A stretch of 15,965 nucleotides of DNA from CAJXZP01 sp964195485 (lineage in GTDB: Bacteria > Bacteroidota > Bacteroidia > Flavobacteriales_G > Salibacteraceae): positions 1 to 15,965 of the forward strand of contig CAXMPG010000124.1 in NCBI GenBank assembly GCA_964195485.1, given 5' to 3'. A model generated the notes under the pieces. It was given only the letters and a program-made list of their open reading frames with translations, was not told the DNA's origin and made no database searches. Position 1 is the first letter of the stretch, and each line of letters starts with the position of its first letter. The position numbers and the translations under genes are program-made. Shown piece after piece: positions 5,676-15,152 of the stretch.

Positions 5676-8600
5676 ATGTTAAAAAAGTTACTATCGTTAT
5701 TCATTCTTGCAGTTGTAGTTTCTGTTGGGGCATTAGCTCAAGCAGGTCAAAGTGAGATAAAGGGGAAGATTATTGATAAAGAAAAAGGCGAGCCAATGCC
5801 TTTTGTTAATATAGTCTTAGAAAAAAATGGCGTCCAAATTGCCGGTGGTCAAAGTGACTTTGATGGTAATTATACAATTAAACCAATTCCCCCAGGTACA
5901 TATACTTTGAAGGCTTCTTCTGTTGGGTTCAAACCAATGGCATTGGTTGGTATTAAAATTACTTCGGAAGAAACAAAGTTCGTAGACGTTAAAATGGAAA
6001 GTACTTCCATTGAGATGAAGGAATTTGTGGTTAAGACATATAAAAACAAACTTATTGATAAGGGTAACACTGCTGTAAAGCATACGGTATCTGAAGAAGA
6101 CTTCAAGAATATGGCGGTACGTTCTGCAACTGATGTTGCGAAAAATACTGCGGGTGTTTATTCTTCAGATGATGGTTCTGGTGACCTGAATATTCGTGGT
6201 GCACGTACAGATGATAATGTGTACATTATTGATGGTATGAAAGTAGTTGGTTCTTCTAATTTACCTAAGGGTGCGATTGGTGAGATTTCAGTAATCTCAG
6301 GTGGTTTGCCAGCTCAGTACGGTGATGTAACCGGTGGGGTAATTAGTATTACTACAAAAGGCCCTTCCGCAAAATACTTCGGTTCGGTAGAGTATTTAAC
6401 TTCTGGATTTAAAGTTGGAGATGACATGGTTGGTTTAGATTCTTATGGATACAATGTGGTAGAGGGTTCTCTGTCTGGTCCATTATTAATGAAGAAAGAC
6501 TCTACAGGGAAAGCAACAACAACTCCTTTAATTGGATTCTTTGTTTCAGGTAATTTTACGCACGTAGTAGATAGATCACCATCTGCAGTTGGCGTATGGA
6601 AAGTGAAAGATGATGTTTTAGCAGATTTAGAAGCTAATCCAGTACTAATTTTACCTGGGTTTGGTCAAACAGTGCAAAGAGCAGAGCTATTAGGTAGTGA
6701 TTCTTTTGAGAAAGTGAAAACCAAGCAAAATGTTGCTAGCCGTAATTATGTTGTAAATGGAAAGTTAGATTTCAATACGGGTCCAACGACTAACTTAACT
6801 TTTGGTGGGTCGTATAATTCAAACAGAAATAGAGGTGCAACTAGTAGAGCTGGGAACTATAATAACTCGCTATACAACTCCGCACATAATGCGCAAAATG
6901 ACTTGAACAACTGGCGTGTATTTGGACGTTTTGTTCAGAGATTTACAAATACAGATGGTAAAGAAGAAAATAAATCGAGTATTAAAAACGCATTTTATAG
7001 TATTCAATTCGGATATAATGAAACGAATGTAAAACGTGCAGATGCAGTACATGGGGAGAATTATTTCGATTATGGATATGTAGGTCAGTTTGAGAGATTT
7101 CAACAAAGACAATATGAATTAACTCAATTAGCTGGTGACTCTCTTTATTTGGGCGCAGGTGAAGGTTGGGTAACTCAAGGTTCTTATAATGTACAGCAAA
7201 CGTTTGAGGATACATTAATTGGCTTCAATCCAAGTGATTTAAATCCTGGTATGACAGCGTATACTTCTAATTATTATGGAATTTTTGGATGGGAAGGCTA
7301 TGATGACCAAGGGAATCCAGTTTACGATAGAGATAAAGCATCTAATGATGAAAACGGTGATGGACGAATTGACGGAACCGAGTCAAATTTCTTTTTAAGA
7401 AATCAAGAAAACATTTTAAATGGCGGTGGTTATATAAATGGAACTGCACCAAAAGATGTATATGGAATGTATAATAGTCACGCTGCTGTTTCAAACTCTG
7501 TGAGGAAAGAAAAAACGCAACAATACCGTGTGAGTTTAATGGGTTCTGCTGATATTAAAGAGCATGCATTTTCTGTAGGTTTTGAATATGAGCAAAGAGT
7601 TTTAAGAGCCTATGGAATTGCTCCTCGTGGTCTTTGGACTATTGGAAACTTGAGAATGAACTCTCACTTACAAAACTTGGATGTGATGAATCCTTATTTA
7701 ACGAATGAGCAAACAGCTACTACGGTTTCTTATGATCGATTAAATGCGGCTCCTGGAGAGTATAGAGGGGAGATTAATGAAGATGCACAATCGTTTTTTG
7801 ATTATAATGTGCGTAATAACCTTGGTTTAGCGACAGATGGAAATGATTTTGTTGATTTCAATAATCTTACTCCTGATGAGTTGAGTCTAGATTTCTTTAG
7901 TCCTTCAGAATTATTAAATAGTGGTAATAGCTTAGTGAGTTATTATGGGTATGATGCCTATGGAAATCAAACTACAGAAGGGTCAACTTTAAACGATTTC
8001 TTTGAGAAAACAGATGAGTTTGGAAATTATATGCGTCCAGTGGATGCTTTCCGTCCAAATTATGTTTCTGGTTGGATTCAAGATAAGTATGCTTTTGATG
8101 ATTTAGTATTTAACGTAGGTTTACGTGTAGATAGATTGGATTTAAATCAAAGTGTATTAAAGGATGAGTATGTTTTATTTCCTACTGTAAAAGCAGGTGA
8201 GACGGAAGCACAAGATTTAGCTGGTGGTGTAGAAGGATATTCCATTCCTGGTAACATTGGTTCTGATTATGTAGTGTATGTGGATGATGTGAAAAATCCT
8301 ACAGATATCGTTGGGTATCGTGATGGAAATACGTGGTACAATAAAGAAGGTGTTGAAATTGCTAACTCTAGTACTTTAGTTGGTGCTTCAGGAATTGCGC
8401 CTTTATTAGTAGATAAAGACAATACAAGATCATCTGATATTACTGTGAATTCTTTTGAAGATTATACTCCTCAAGTGAACTTCATGCCTCGTATCGCATT
8501 TTCATTCCCAATTAATGACGATGCATTGTTCTTTGCACATTATGATGTATTAACAAGAAGACCTACTGCAAACGGACAAGGTTCTGCGGCTAGATTGAAT

Positions 8601-9545
8601 GTTATTGATTACTATTACATGGATGCGGCTTCAAATTCAAACCCAATTAGTAATCCAAACCTGAAGCCTTCTCAAACTATTGATTATGCCGTTGGTTTTA
8701 AACAAGTAGTTACCGGTAACTCTTCTATTACGGTAGAAGCTTTTTACAGAGAGTTAAGAGATATGGTGCAGGTTGTTGGTTTAACTAATGCATATCCTAG
8801 AACTTACATGAGTTATGGGAATATTGATTTTGGTACAGTAAAAGGTTTGATTTTATCATATGATTTGAGAAGAACCAAAAATATTAGAATTACAGCTTCT
8901 TATACGCTGCAATTTGCATCTGGTACAGGTTCTGACGCATTTAGTGCGCAAAACTTGGTGAGATCAGGAAAACAAAGTTTAAGAAATACGTCTCCGTTTA
9001 ACTACGATCAACGTCACAACATTGTGGCTAACTTTGATTACCGTTTTGGAATGGGTAAAGATTGGGGTGGCCCAGCTAACGCTCAATGGTTAAAAGGTGT
9101 AGGTGCTAACTTTATTTTCAATATTGGTTCAGGTACTCCTTATTCTAGACAAAACTTTGTTACCGGTGAAGCGTTTATTACCCCAACAGGGACTTCTACT
9201 TTACAAGGTTCGGTAAATGGTTCAAGATTGCCATGGCAGTCTAAAATGGATTTTAGAATTGATAAAGACATTCTTTTAGGTAAAGAAGATAGCAAGCATA
9301 AAATGCGTATGAATATTTACATGCAGGTGTTTAATGTGTTTAATACTTTAAATGTTAGATCAATTTATAGATTTACCGGTGAAGCGGATGATGATGGTTA
9401 TTTAACGGATGCTAGATATCAAAATGATATTCAATCTAAATTGGATGAAGACTCATTTAGAAATCAATACTCAATGAAAGTTAATAACCCAAATAATTAC
9501 AACTTACCAAGAAGAACTAGAATAGGAGTTCTTGTTACTTTTTAA
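5676..9545 (+). CDS. TonB-dependent receptor with N-terminal carboxypeptidase-regulatory-like domain
   Basis: A 1289-residue outer-membrane barrel of the TonB-dependent receptor superfamily. Order of parts: signal peptide (1-22, cleaved near ALAQA); a carboxypeptidase-regulatory-like beta-sandwich (about 25-108, with PMPFVNIVLEKNGV and SDFDGNYTI); a TonB-box-like segment EMKEFVVKTYK (113-123); a plug (about 140-230, with LNIRGARTDDNVYIIDGM at 171-188 and GGVISITTKG at 220-229); then a barrel of over 1000 residues ending in aromatic F (RIGVLVTF), as outer-membrane barrels usually do. Residues 558-569 (DENGDGRIDGTE) form an EF-hand-like calcium loop, probably in an extracellular loop. No SusD lipoprotein, glycan hydrolase or siderophore gene is near, so a nutrient substrate cannot be named. 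It is followed 59 bases later by a huge secreted protein and then a PorV-like barrel, which points to a surface-assembly role for the trio. Confidence 0.92.
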   Translation: MLKKLLSLFILAVVVSVGALAQAGQSEIKGKIIDKEKGEPMPFVNIVLEKNGVQIAGGQSDFDGNYTIKPIPPGTYTLKASSVGFKPMALVGIKITSEETKFVDVKMESTSIEMKEFVVKTYKNKLIDKGNTAVKHTVSEEDFKNMAVRSATDVAKNTAGVYSSDDGSGDLNIRGARTDDNVYIIDGMKVVGSSNLPKGAIGEISVISGGLPAQYGDVTGGVISITTKGPSAKYFGSVEYLTSGFKVGDDMVGLDSYGYNVVEGSLSGPLLMKKDSTGKATTTPLIGFFVSGNFTHVVDRSPSAVGVWKVKDDVLADLEANPVLILPGFGQTVQRAELLGSDSFEKVKTKQNVASRNYVVNGKLDFNTGPTTNLTFGGSYNSNRNRGATSRAGNYNNSLYNSAHNAQNDLNNWRVFGRFVQRFTNTDGKEENKSSIKNAFYSIQFGYNETNVKRADAVHGENYFDYGYVGQFERFQQRQYELTQLAGDSLYLGAGEGWVTQGSYNVQQTFEDTLIGFNPSDLNPGMTAYTSNYYGIFGWEGYDDQGNPVYDRDKASNDENGDGRIDGTESNFFLRNQENILNGGGYINGTAPKDVYGMYNSHAAVSNSVRKEKTQQYRVSLMGSADIKEHAFSVGFEYEQRVLRAYGIAPRGLWTIGNLRMNSHLQNLDVMNPYLTNEQTATTVSYDRLNAAPGEYRGEINEDAQSFFDYNVRNNLGLATDGNDFVDFNNLTPDELSLDFFSPSELLNSGNSLVSYYGYDAYGNQTTEGSTLNDFFEKTDEFGNYMRPVDAFRPNYVSGWIQDKYAFDDLVFNVGLRVDRLDLNQSVLKDEYVLFPTVKAGETEAQDLAGGVEGYSIPGNIGSDYVVYVDDVKNPTDIVGYRDGNTWYNKEGVEIANSSTLVGASGIAPLLVDKDNTRSSDITVNSFEDYTPQVNFMPRIAFSFPINDDALFFAHYDVLTRRPTANGQGSAARLNVIDYYYMDAASNSNPISNPNLKPSQTIDYAVGFKQVVTGNSSITVEAFYRELRDMVQVVGLTNAYPRTYMSYGNIDFGTVKGLILSYDLRRTKNIRITASYTLQFASGTGSDAFSAQNLVRSGKQSLRNTSPFNYDQRHNIVANFDYRFGMGKDWGGPANAQWLKGVGANFIFNIGSGTPYSRQNFVTGEAFITPTGTSTLQGSVNGSRLPWQSKMDFRIDKDILLGKEDSKHKMRMNIYMQVFNVFNTLNVRSIYRFTGEADDDGYLTDARYQNDIQSKLDEDSFRNQYSMKVNNPNNYNLPRRTRIGVLVTF
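7347..7382 (+). other. EF-hand-like calcium loop inside the TonB receptor
   Basis: Codons 558-569 encode DENGDGRIDGTE, with Asp, Asn, Asp, Asp and Glu at positions 1, 3, 5, 9 and 12, as in an EF-hand loop. It lies in the barrel region, where long loops are normally outside the cell, so calcium could stabilise the loop or a partner contact. Confidence 0.5.
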
Positions 9546-9604
9546 TCGGTGTAATTAGATATAAAAATTTAGTCAAAGAAATTATGGTTAAAGAAACAAA
9601 TACT

Positions 9605-12600
9605 ATGAAATTTAAAATCACCATATTAGCCGTTATGGCGGTGTTAATCTCTACGTTCTCTTATGCTAGAGAATACCAGGGAGGAGCAAAAAGATCAGGA
9701 CAGCCTACGGGAGATGCTACAGCTGCAAACTGTGCGCCACCAGTAAACTCAAATGAATTATCTATTAATAACGTTAGAGCATTAATTCAAACCGGTGGTG
9801 ACATGTGGTGGGATTTAGTTGGTGTACCTCGTTATGAGATTCCAAAAGGATCAGGTAAAACTTCTTTGTTTGCAGGTTCACTTTGGTTAGGTGGTAGAGA
9901 TGCTTCTGGTCAATTAAAGGTTGCAGCTTTAAGATTTCGTCAAGTAGGTATGGATTTTTGGACTGGGCCGTTAAGCACAGTTACTGCTGAAATTGATCCA
10001 TCAACTTGTGATCAATGGGATGTGCATTTTAAAAGTACTAGAACGGAAGTAGATGCTTTTGTTCAAAATTTTGAAAATCCTGACAATGACTATAAAATTC
10101 CTGACTTTATTAAAACTTGGCCAGCTCACGGTGACCAATCTAAAGATGAGGATGCTTATTTAGCGCCATTTATTGATGTAGATGGTGATGGTTTTTATGA
10201 TTATAATAATGGTGATTATCCTGGCTACGATTTATCTGGAAATGTAGACTGTCAAGGACAGTTAGTTAATGTCTACGGTGATGAAAATTTATGGTGGATT
10301 TTTAATGATAAAGGAAATATTCACACGGAATCAGGTGGGCAATCCATTGGTATGGAGATTCGTGCACAAGCATTTTCTTTTGCTACTAATGATGAGGTGA
10401 ATAATATGACCTTTTATAACTATGAGTTAATTAATCGTTCTTCTTTTGATTTAAGAGATACTTACTTCGGATTTTTTGTGGATCCAGATTTAGGAAATGC
10501 GGCTGATGATTATGTTGGTTGTGATGTAGAAAGAGGTTTAGGATTTGTTTTTAATGGAGATGAGTTTGATGATGATGCTGCTGGACGTCCAGGATATGGA
10601 GCTAATCCACCTGCTTTAGGAGTAGATTTCTTTCAAGGCCCTTTCCAAGATAGTGACGGTAAGGATAACTGTTTATGTTCAACTTACTCTGATGCAATAG
10701 CTGATGATGGTATTGTATACAGTGGTAGTGGTGTTGGTTATGGTGATGGTATAGTAGATAATGAAAGATTAGGTATGAGAGCATTCTTATATTTCACTAA
10801 TGAAGCCCCAGGTCTTCCCACATCTGATCCTCAGGTTGCAACCCACTATTATAATTATTTAAGAAGTTTCTGGAAGGATAATTCTAGAATGTACTATGGT
10901 GGAACAGGTCATCAAAATGGGGGTGTTATTCAACCATTTGTTGACGCTGACTTTATGTTTCCTGATGATACTGATCCAAAAGGATGGGGTACCAGTGGAA
11001 CTGTGCAAGCAGCATGGACGGAAGTTTCTGCAGGTAATTCTCCTGATGATAGAAGATTTGTTCAATCTGCAGGTCCTTTTGCCTTAGCTCCTGGAGCGGT
11101 TAATAATATTACTGTTGGTGTTGTTTGGGCTCAAGCTACTTCTGGTGGTGCTGCGGCATCTGTTCAAGCAATGAAGCAAGCAGATACAAAAACGCAGGCT
11201 TTATTTGATAACTGTTTCCAGTTACTAGATGGTCCTGATGCTCCTGTTGTTAGCATTAACGAAATGGATAAGCAGTTAATTTTCCAATTAGATAATGTAG
11301 GTGGAAATAACAAAAATGATGATTATTTTGAAGTTGATCCGTTTATTGTTGCGCCAACTGATTCTATTCAAGATGAAAATGGAGATTACGTTCTAAAATC
11401 AACGGATCCAATTTTATTTGATTCATTAGCTACAGAATATAAAAGTTATAGATTCCAAGGATATCAAGTATTTCAATTAAGAGATGCATCTATTTCTGCG
11501 GCTGATTTATATGATAATGATAAGGCTAGGTTAGTATTTCAATGTGATATTAAAGATGGCGTAGAGAGATTGATTAATTACAGATTCGATTTAGATTTAG
11601 AAGCTGTTGTACCAGAGTTAAGAGTAGATAATGCGGAAAACGATGGTATCTTTAAAACATTCTCACTAACGGAAGATTTCTTCGCTGATGGAGACCGTGT
11701 GCTAGTTAACTATAGAACATATTACTATATGGCTATTGCTTACTCTCACAATAATTATAAAACGTATAATCAAGTGGATGCTTCTGCATTAGACGGACAA
11801 AAAACTTCGTACTTACCAAGTAGAAAAGCACCAACAGGACCAATTATCAGGTATTCAGGTATTCCTCATAAAACAGAAATGCAAAATGAAGGAACGATAT
11901 TGAATTCTAGTTTTGGCGATTTCGTTCCTGTAGTTAGAACCGAAGGGTTAGGTAATAACGGGCACTTCTTAGTGATGGATCAAGCAAGTATTGATGAAGC
12001 CATGAGCGGAGCTCCATACAAAGTAGCCAATCCTAAATATGTTGTAGGAAATGTTCCTGGAACTACCAACACGCCTATTGAGATTAAAGTTATTGATCCA
12101 TTACAAATTCAGGGTGGAGAATACTCTATCTTGTTTAAGGATTCTATTGAGTTAGGAGAAACTTATCCTTCTAGATATTGGATCTTATTAGGTGGAGAAA
12201 TTGGAACGGATACTATTTTTTCAAAATCATATATTACCAGTCAAAAGGAAGAACTACTTCCAGAACTAGGTATTTCTGTTACCGTTAAGGATGTAGATAA
12301 TGCATGGTATGATAAATTCAATAATGGATTTATTGGTGCTAATGTAGTGTATGAAGATTTTGATAAACCATGGTTGTCAGGAGTTCCTAATACCGATGGT
12401 AATAACGCACAGAACTGGATTCGTTCAGGTGTAAATGCAGAGGATGGAGAAGAAGGTCAAATGGATTATGATGTATTCATTGACGGGAACGGAAGTCGTG
12501 ATGGTTTTCCAATTGATGAAGATGAGGTATATGAGAATGTAATTTCAGGAAGCTGGACTCCTGCTCGTATGGCAACATGGAATGTTCACGGGCCTATGGG

Positions 12601-13948
12601 TACGCGTGGTGCATCTACGGAAGCAGCTAAGAAATCTGCCTTTGATAAGATGTTTAATGCACTTCCTGAACTAGGTAGAAAAGACCTAAATGCGGGTTAT
12701 CAATTAGCTTACTTGAATGGTGTTGATGTGGTATTTACTAATGACAAGTCTAAATGGACACGTTGTGTGGTACTGGAGATGCAAGATGATCCAACCTTAG
12801 CAGAAGGCGGAGCAATTAAATTGGATCCACGAACTCACGCATCTGTTGATAAAGCAGGTCTTACATCTGCTGACGCAGGTTATAACGCGGCTGAAGGAGA
12901 TTTAATTAGCACAAACGGCATGGGTTGGTTCCCAGGTTATACCATTGACATCGAGACCGGTGAAAGGTTAAATATGGCTTTTGGAGAAGATTCTTACATT
13001 GTTTCTGAGAATGGTGCAGATATGTTATGGAATCCAACAGATAAACTATATGAAGGTTTAACGAGTAATAGAGTTCGTTTTGGTGGTAAACATTACATTT
13101 ATGTATTTAGAAATAATGACGTAGAGGAAAGTGAACACCTTAAACCAGAAGATTATAATTTCCCAGAGAATAGAATGCCATCTTATGATGAAGGTCTATT
13201 CATGTTCGATAAATTAAGTACCGGTGTTAAAGCTGATTTTGAGCACGTTTATAGAGCTGCAATGTGGATAGGGTTTCCATTACTAGAGTTTAATGAGGAA
13301 TTAATATCTAACAAAACAGTCGTACAACTTCGTGTAAACAAAAAACATACTCCTTACGCTACTGGAGAACAGTATGACATTGGTGATGTATTAGATGCGG
13401 GTTATGAGTATTTAGTAGAAAAGGGACCTGTGGTATATAACGGAAGCGTTTATTCTCGAAACCAAACCTTTATTGGTGTGGATGGAGTTAAAATGTTCCA
13501 AGATGCTACTACTGGAACAGATAACAAAAACAATGTGACAAAAACCGTTAATGGTGGACGTCCAACGTATAAGTTCTCTCTTGATGGTTTAGAAGCACAA
13601 ACCAATGTATCAGAAGTTGCGAATGAGGCGTTAGGAAGAATTAGAGTTGTTCCTAATCCATATTACGCATATTCAGATTACGAAGTAGATAAAAATGATT
13701 TCCAAGTTCGTATTACAAACTTACCAGGTAAATGTAAAGTGAGAATCTATACATTGAATGGGGTGTTAGTAAGAGAGTTTACAAAGGAAGATGATTCTAT
13801 TACTTACTTAGAATGGGATTTAAAAAATCATGCACGTATTCCAGTAGCTAGTGGAATGTACATTGTACATGTGGAAGTTCCTGGAGTTGGTGAAGTTGTT
13901 TTAAGATGGTTTGGTGCAATGAGACCAGTAGATTTAGATTCTTTCTAG
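9605..13948 (+). CDS. Very large secreted surface protein with C-terminal FlgD/Ig-like (T9SS-type) domain
   Basis: 1447 residues from the ATG at 9605, chosen because it gives a standard signal peptide (MKFKITILAVMAVLISTFSYA, cleaved after residue 21); an ATG at 9584 would add MVKETNT with an acidic residue. The N-terminal part carries NNVRALIQTGGDMWWDL and SLFAGSLWLGGRD, which I recognise as the opening of a large, poorly characterised family of Bacteroidota surface proteins. A calcium-type loop DVDGDGFYD lies at 191-199. GMGWFPGYTIDIETGERL near 1105 is another distinctive segment. The last 99 residues (1349-1447) begin VPNPYYAYSDYE, contain KCKVRIYTLNGVLVREF and end WFGAMRPVDLDSF: an Ig-like fold similar to FlgD and T9SS type A sorting domains, but with its own tail. 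It sits between a TonB receptor and a PorV-like barrel in one operon. The biochemical function is unknown. Confidence 0.85.
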   Translation: MKFKITILAVMAVLISTFSYAREYQGGAKRSGQPTGDATAANCAPPVNSNELSINNVRALIQTGGDMWWDLVGVPRYEIPKGSGKTSLFAGSLWLGGRDASGQLKVAALRFRQVGMDFWTGPLSTVTAEIDPSTCDQWDVHFKSTRTEVDAFVQNFENPDNDYKIPDFIKTWPAHGDQSKDEDAYLAPFIDVDGDGFYDYNNGDYPGYDLSGNVDCQGQLVNVYGDENLWWIFNDKGNIHTESGGQSIGMEIRAQAFSFATNDEVNNMTFYNYELINRSSFDLRDTYFGFFVDPDLGNAADDYVGCDVERGLGFVFNGDEFDDDAAGRPGYGANPPALGVDFFQGPFQDSDGKDNCLCSTYSDAIADDGIVYSGSGVGYGDGIVDNERLGMRAFLYFTNEAPGLPTSDPQVATHYYNYLRSFWKDNSRMYYGGTGHQNGGVIQPFVDADFMFPDDTDPKGWGTSGTVQAAWTEVSAGNSPDDRRFVQSAGPFALAPGAVNNITVGVVWAQATSGGAAASVQAMKQADTKTQALFDNCFQLLDGPDAPVVSINEMDKQLIFQLDNVGGNNKNDDYFEVDPFIVAPTDSIQDENGDYVLKSTDPILFDSLATEYKSYRFQGYQVFQLRDASISAADLYDNDKARLVFQCDIKDGVERLINYRFDLDLEAVVPELRVDNAENDGIFKTFSLTEDFFADGDRVLVNYRTYYYMAIAYSHNNYKTYNQVDASALDGQKTSYLPSRKAPTGPIIRYSGIPHKTEMQNEGTILNSSFGDFVPVVRTEGLGNNGHFLVMDQASIDEAMSGAPYKVANPKYVVGNVPGTTNTPIEIKVIDPLQIQGGEYSILFKDSIELGETYPSRYWILLGGEIGTDTIFSKSYITSQKEELLPELGISVTVKDVDNAWYDKFNNGFIGANVVYEDFDKPWLSGVPNTDGNNAQNWIRSGVNAEDGEEGQMDYDVFIDGNGSRDGFPIDEDEVYENVISGSWTPARMATWNVHGPMGTRGASTEAAKKSAFDKMFNALPELGRKDLNAGYQLAYLNGVDVVFTNDKSKWTRCVVLEMQDDPTLAEGGAIKLDPRTHASVDKAGLTSADAGYNAAEGDLISTNGMGWFPGYTIDIETGERLNMAFGEDSYIVSENGADMLWNPTDKLYEGLTSNRVRFGGKHYIYVFRNNDVEESEHLKPEDYNFPENRMPSYDEGLFMFDKLSTGVKADFEHVYRAAMWIGFPLLEFNEELISNKTVVQLRVNKKHTPYATGEQYDIGDVLDAGYEYLVEKGPVVYNGSVYSRNQTFIGVDGVKMFQDATTGTDNKNNVTKTVNGGRPTYKFSLDGLEAQTNVSEVANEALGRIRVVPNPYYAYSDYEVDKNDFQVRITNLPGKCKVRIYTLNGVLVREFTKEDDSITYLEWDLKNHARIPVASGMYIVHVEVPGVGEVVLRWFGAMRPVDLDSF
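10175..10201 (+). other. DxDxDG calcium-type loop in the large surface protein
   Basis: Codons for DVDGDGFYD (residues 191-199) give a DxDxDGxxD pattern seen in EF-hand, dockerin and thrombospondin type-3 loops. It is followed by another acidic, glycine-rich stretch (YNNGDYPGYD). With a similar loop in the receptor upstream, it hints at a calcium-dependent structure or interface. Confidence 0.5.
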
Positions 13949-13990
13949 ATTTAGTAATTTTTTGAATAAAGGATTTATAATAAAGTTATT

Positions 13991-15070
13991 ATGAGTATAA
14001 AAAGTAATAAAGTAAAGTTGTTTTCTGTAGCATTAGCATTAATGTTTGTTGCCCCGAATCTTATGGCGGGTAATAAAGACAGAATTGGTTCAAATGGTGG
14101 TGAACAACTGAAAGTTAATCCATGGGCTAGAAGTGGAAGTTTTGCAAATGCTAATTCTGCTTCTGTTGTGGGGGTTGAATCTACATTTCTTAATGTATCA
14201 GGTTTAGCTATGACTAGAAAGATGGATATCAATTTAACTTATTCATCTTGGTTAGGTGGTTCAGGTATTGGAATTAGTTCTATTGGTTACGGTCAAAGAA
14301 TTGGGGAAGGTAGTGTTATCGCTGTTGGTTTTCAATCAATGGATTTTGGCGATATTTATAAAACTACTACCGATATACCTGATGGTTCTGGTACATTCGA
14401 TGCGCAATATTCTACCGCGTATTTATCATATGCAAGAGCATTTTCTAACAGTATCTATGCTGGTTTTACCACCAAAGTAGTTTCTGAAGGGATTTCAAAC
14501 GCTAAAGCGTCAGCCATAGCTTTCGATTTTGGTATTCGTTATGTAACTGGAAAGAAAGAAAATATCAAGTTTGGTATTGCATTGAAAAACATTGGTGGTC
14601 AAATTCAATTTGAAGGTGATGGTTTTGCTACAAAAACTTCTTTAGATGATAAAGAATTTACTGTTAAGCAAAGAACGCAAGGGGTAGAGCTTCCTTCTGT
14701 TTTGAATATCGGTATTTCTTATGATTATTTAATTGGAGAACAAGAAAATTATGACTCTACGGGAGTTAGAGCAACGCATAGAATTTCTCCAGCGTTAAAT
14801 TTCATGTCGAACTCTTTTGGTAAAGATCAAATTAGTGTGGGTATTGAGTATTCGTATAGAGAATTTATTCTTGCACGTGTAGGATATTTATATGAAGATC
14901 AAGTTACTGATGCTACATTATCCACATTAGCCTATTCAGGTCCTACTGCTGGTATTACTGTTGCTTTGCCAATTAATAAAGTGGGTAGTACACTTGATAT
15001 TGATTATGGCTTCAGAGCTACGCGTAATTTTTCTGGAACGCACTCGATTGGTTTGCGTTTAAACCTGTAG
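13991..15070 (+). CDS. PorV/PorQ-family outer-membrane beta-barrel protein
   Basis: 359 residues. Signal peptide 1-26 (SVALALMFVAPNLMA), then the PorV/PorQ-type N-terminal segment: NPWARSGSFANANSASVVG (43-61) and LNVSGLAM (67-74), matching the usual GARAAGMG...NPAGLA pattern in a divergent form. Repeated amphipathic beta strands follow (NLTYSSWLG, AVGFQSMDFGD, AYLSYARAF) to a final strand SIGLRLNL. Known members include PorV, which binds the C-terminal domains of T9SS cargo after export and carries them to the attachment complex, and PorQ, which belongs to that complex. The core PorV is usually encoded beside porU rather than in a setting like this, so the present protein looks like a dedicated paralogue. 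It starts 42 bases after the large surface protein and is most simply read as that protein's partner. The family call is firm and the partner role is inferred. Confidence 0.85.
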   Translation: MSIKSNKVKLFSVALALMFVAPNLMAGNKDRIGSNGGEQLKVNPWARSGSFANANSASVVGVESTFLNVSGLAMTRKMDINLTYSSWLGGSGIGISSIGYGQRIGEGSVIAVGFQSMDFGDIYKTTTDIPDGSGTFDAQYSTAYLSYARAFSNSIYAGFTTKVVSEGISNAKASAIAFDFGIRYVTGKKENIKFGIALKNIGGQIQFEGDGFATKTSLDDKEFTVKQRTQGVELPSVLNIGISYDYLIGEQENYDSTGVRATHRISPALNFMSNSFGKDQISVGIEYSYREFILARVGYLYEDQVTDATLSTLAYSGPTAGITVALPINKVGSTLDIDYGFRATRNFSGTHSIGLRLNL

Positions 15071-15115
15071 AAATGAACTAATAATGCCGAAAGGCAAATA
15101 AAATTAAAATCTTTG

Positions 15116-15152
15116 CAACACAGTCCCGCTTGAATAAAGCGGGACTGTGTTG
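15116..15152. terminator. Perfect 16-bp hairpin between the PorV-like gene and greA
   Basis: CAACACAGTCCCGCTT (15116-15131) pairs without mismatch with 15137-15152 around a GAATA loop. It could end the surface-protein operon, but the bases after the stem (TTATAATAAAA) are not a T tract. It lies 20 bases before the greA ATG, and a near-consensus -7 box (AATCTTTG, 15108-15115) would start transcription at the foot of the stem, making it the 5' end of the greA message. A smaller TGCC-GAAA-GGCA hairpin lies at 15085-15096. Terminator and leader structure are both possible. Confidence 0.6.

Noticed and set aside
10602..11087. Open frames opposite or overlapping the large surface protein
   Set aside because: Composition is that of shadow frames of a real gene, rich in His, Tyr and Ile, with no start context or recognisable domain.
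5676..13948. SusC/SusD polysaccharide utilisation locus
   Set aside because: The receptor has a SusC-like domain order, but the next gene has no lipobox and no SusD features, and there are no glycan-degrading enzymes or hybrid sensors in the window.
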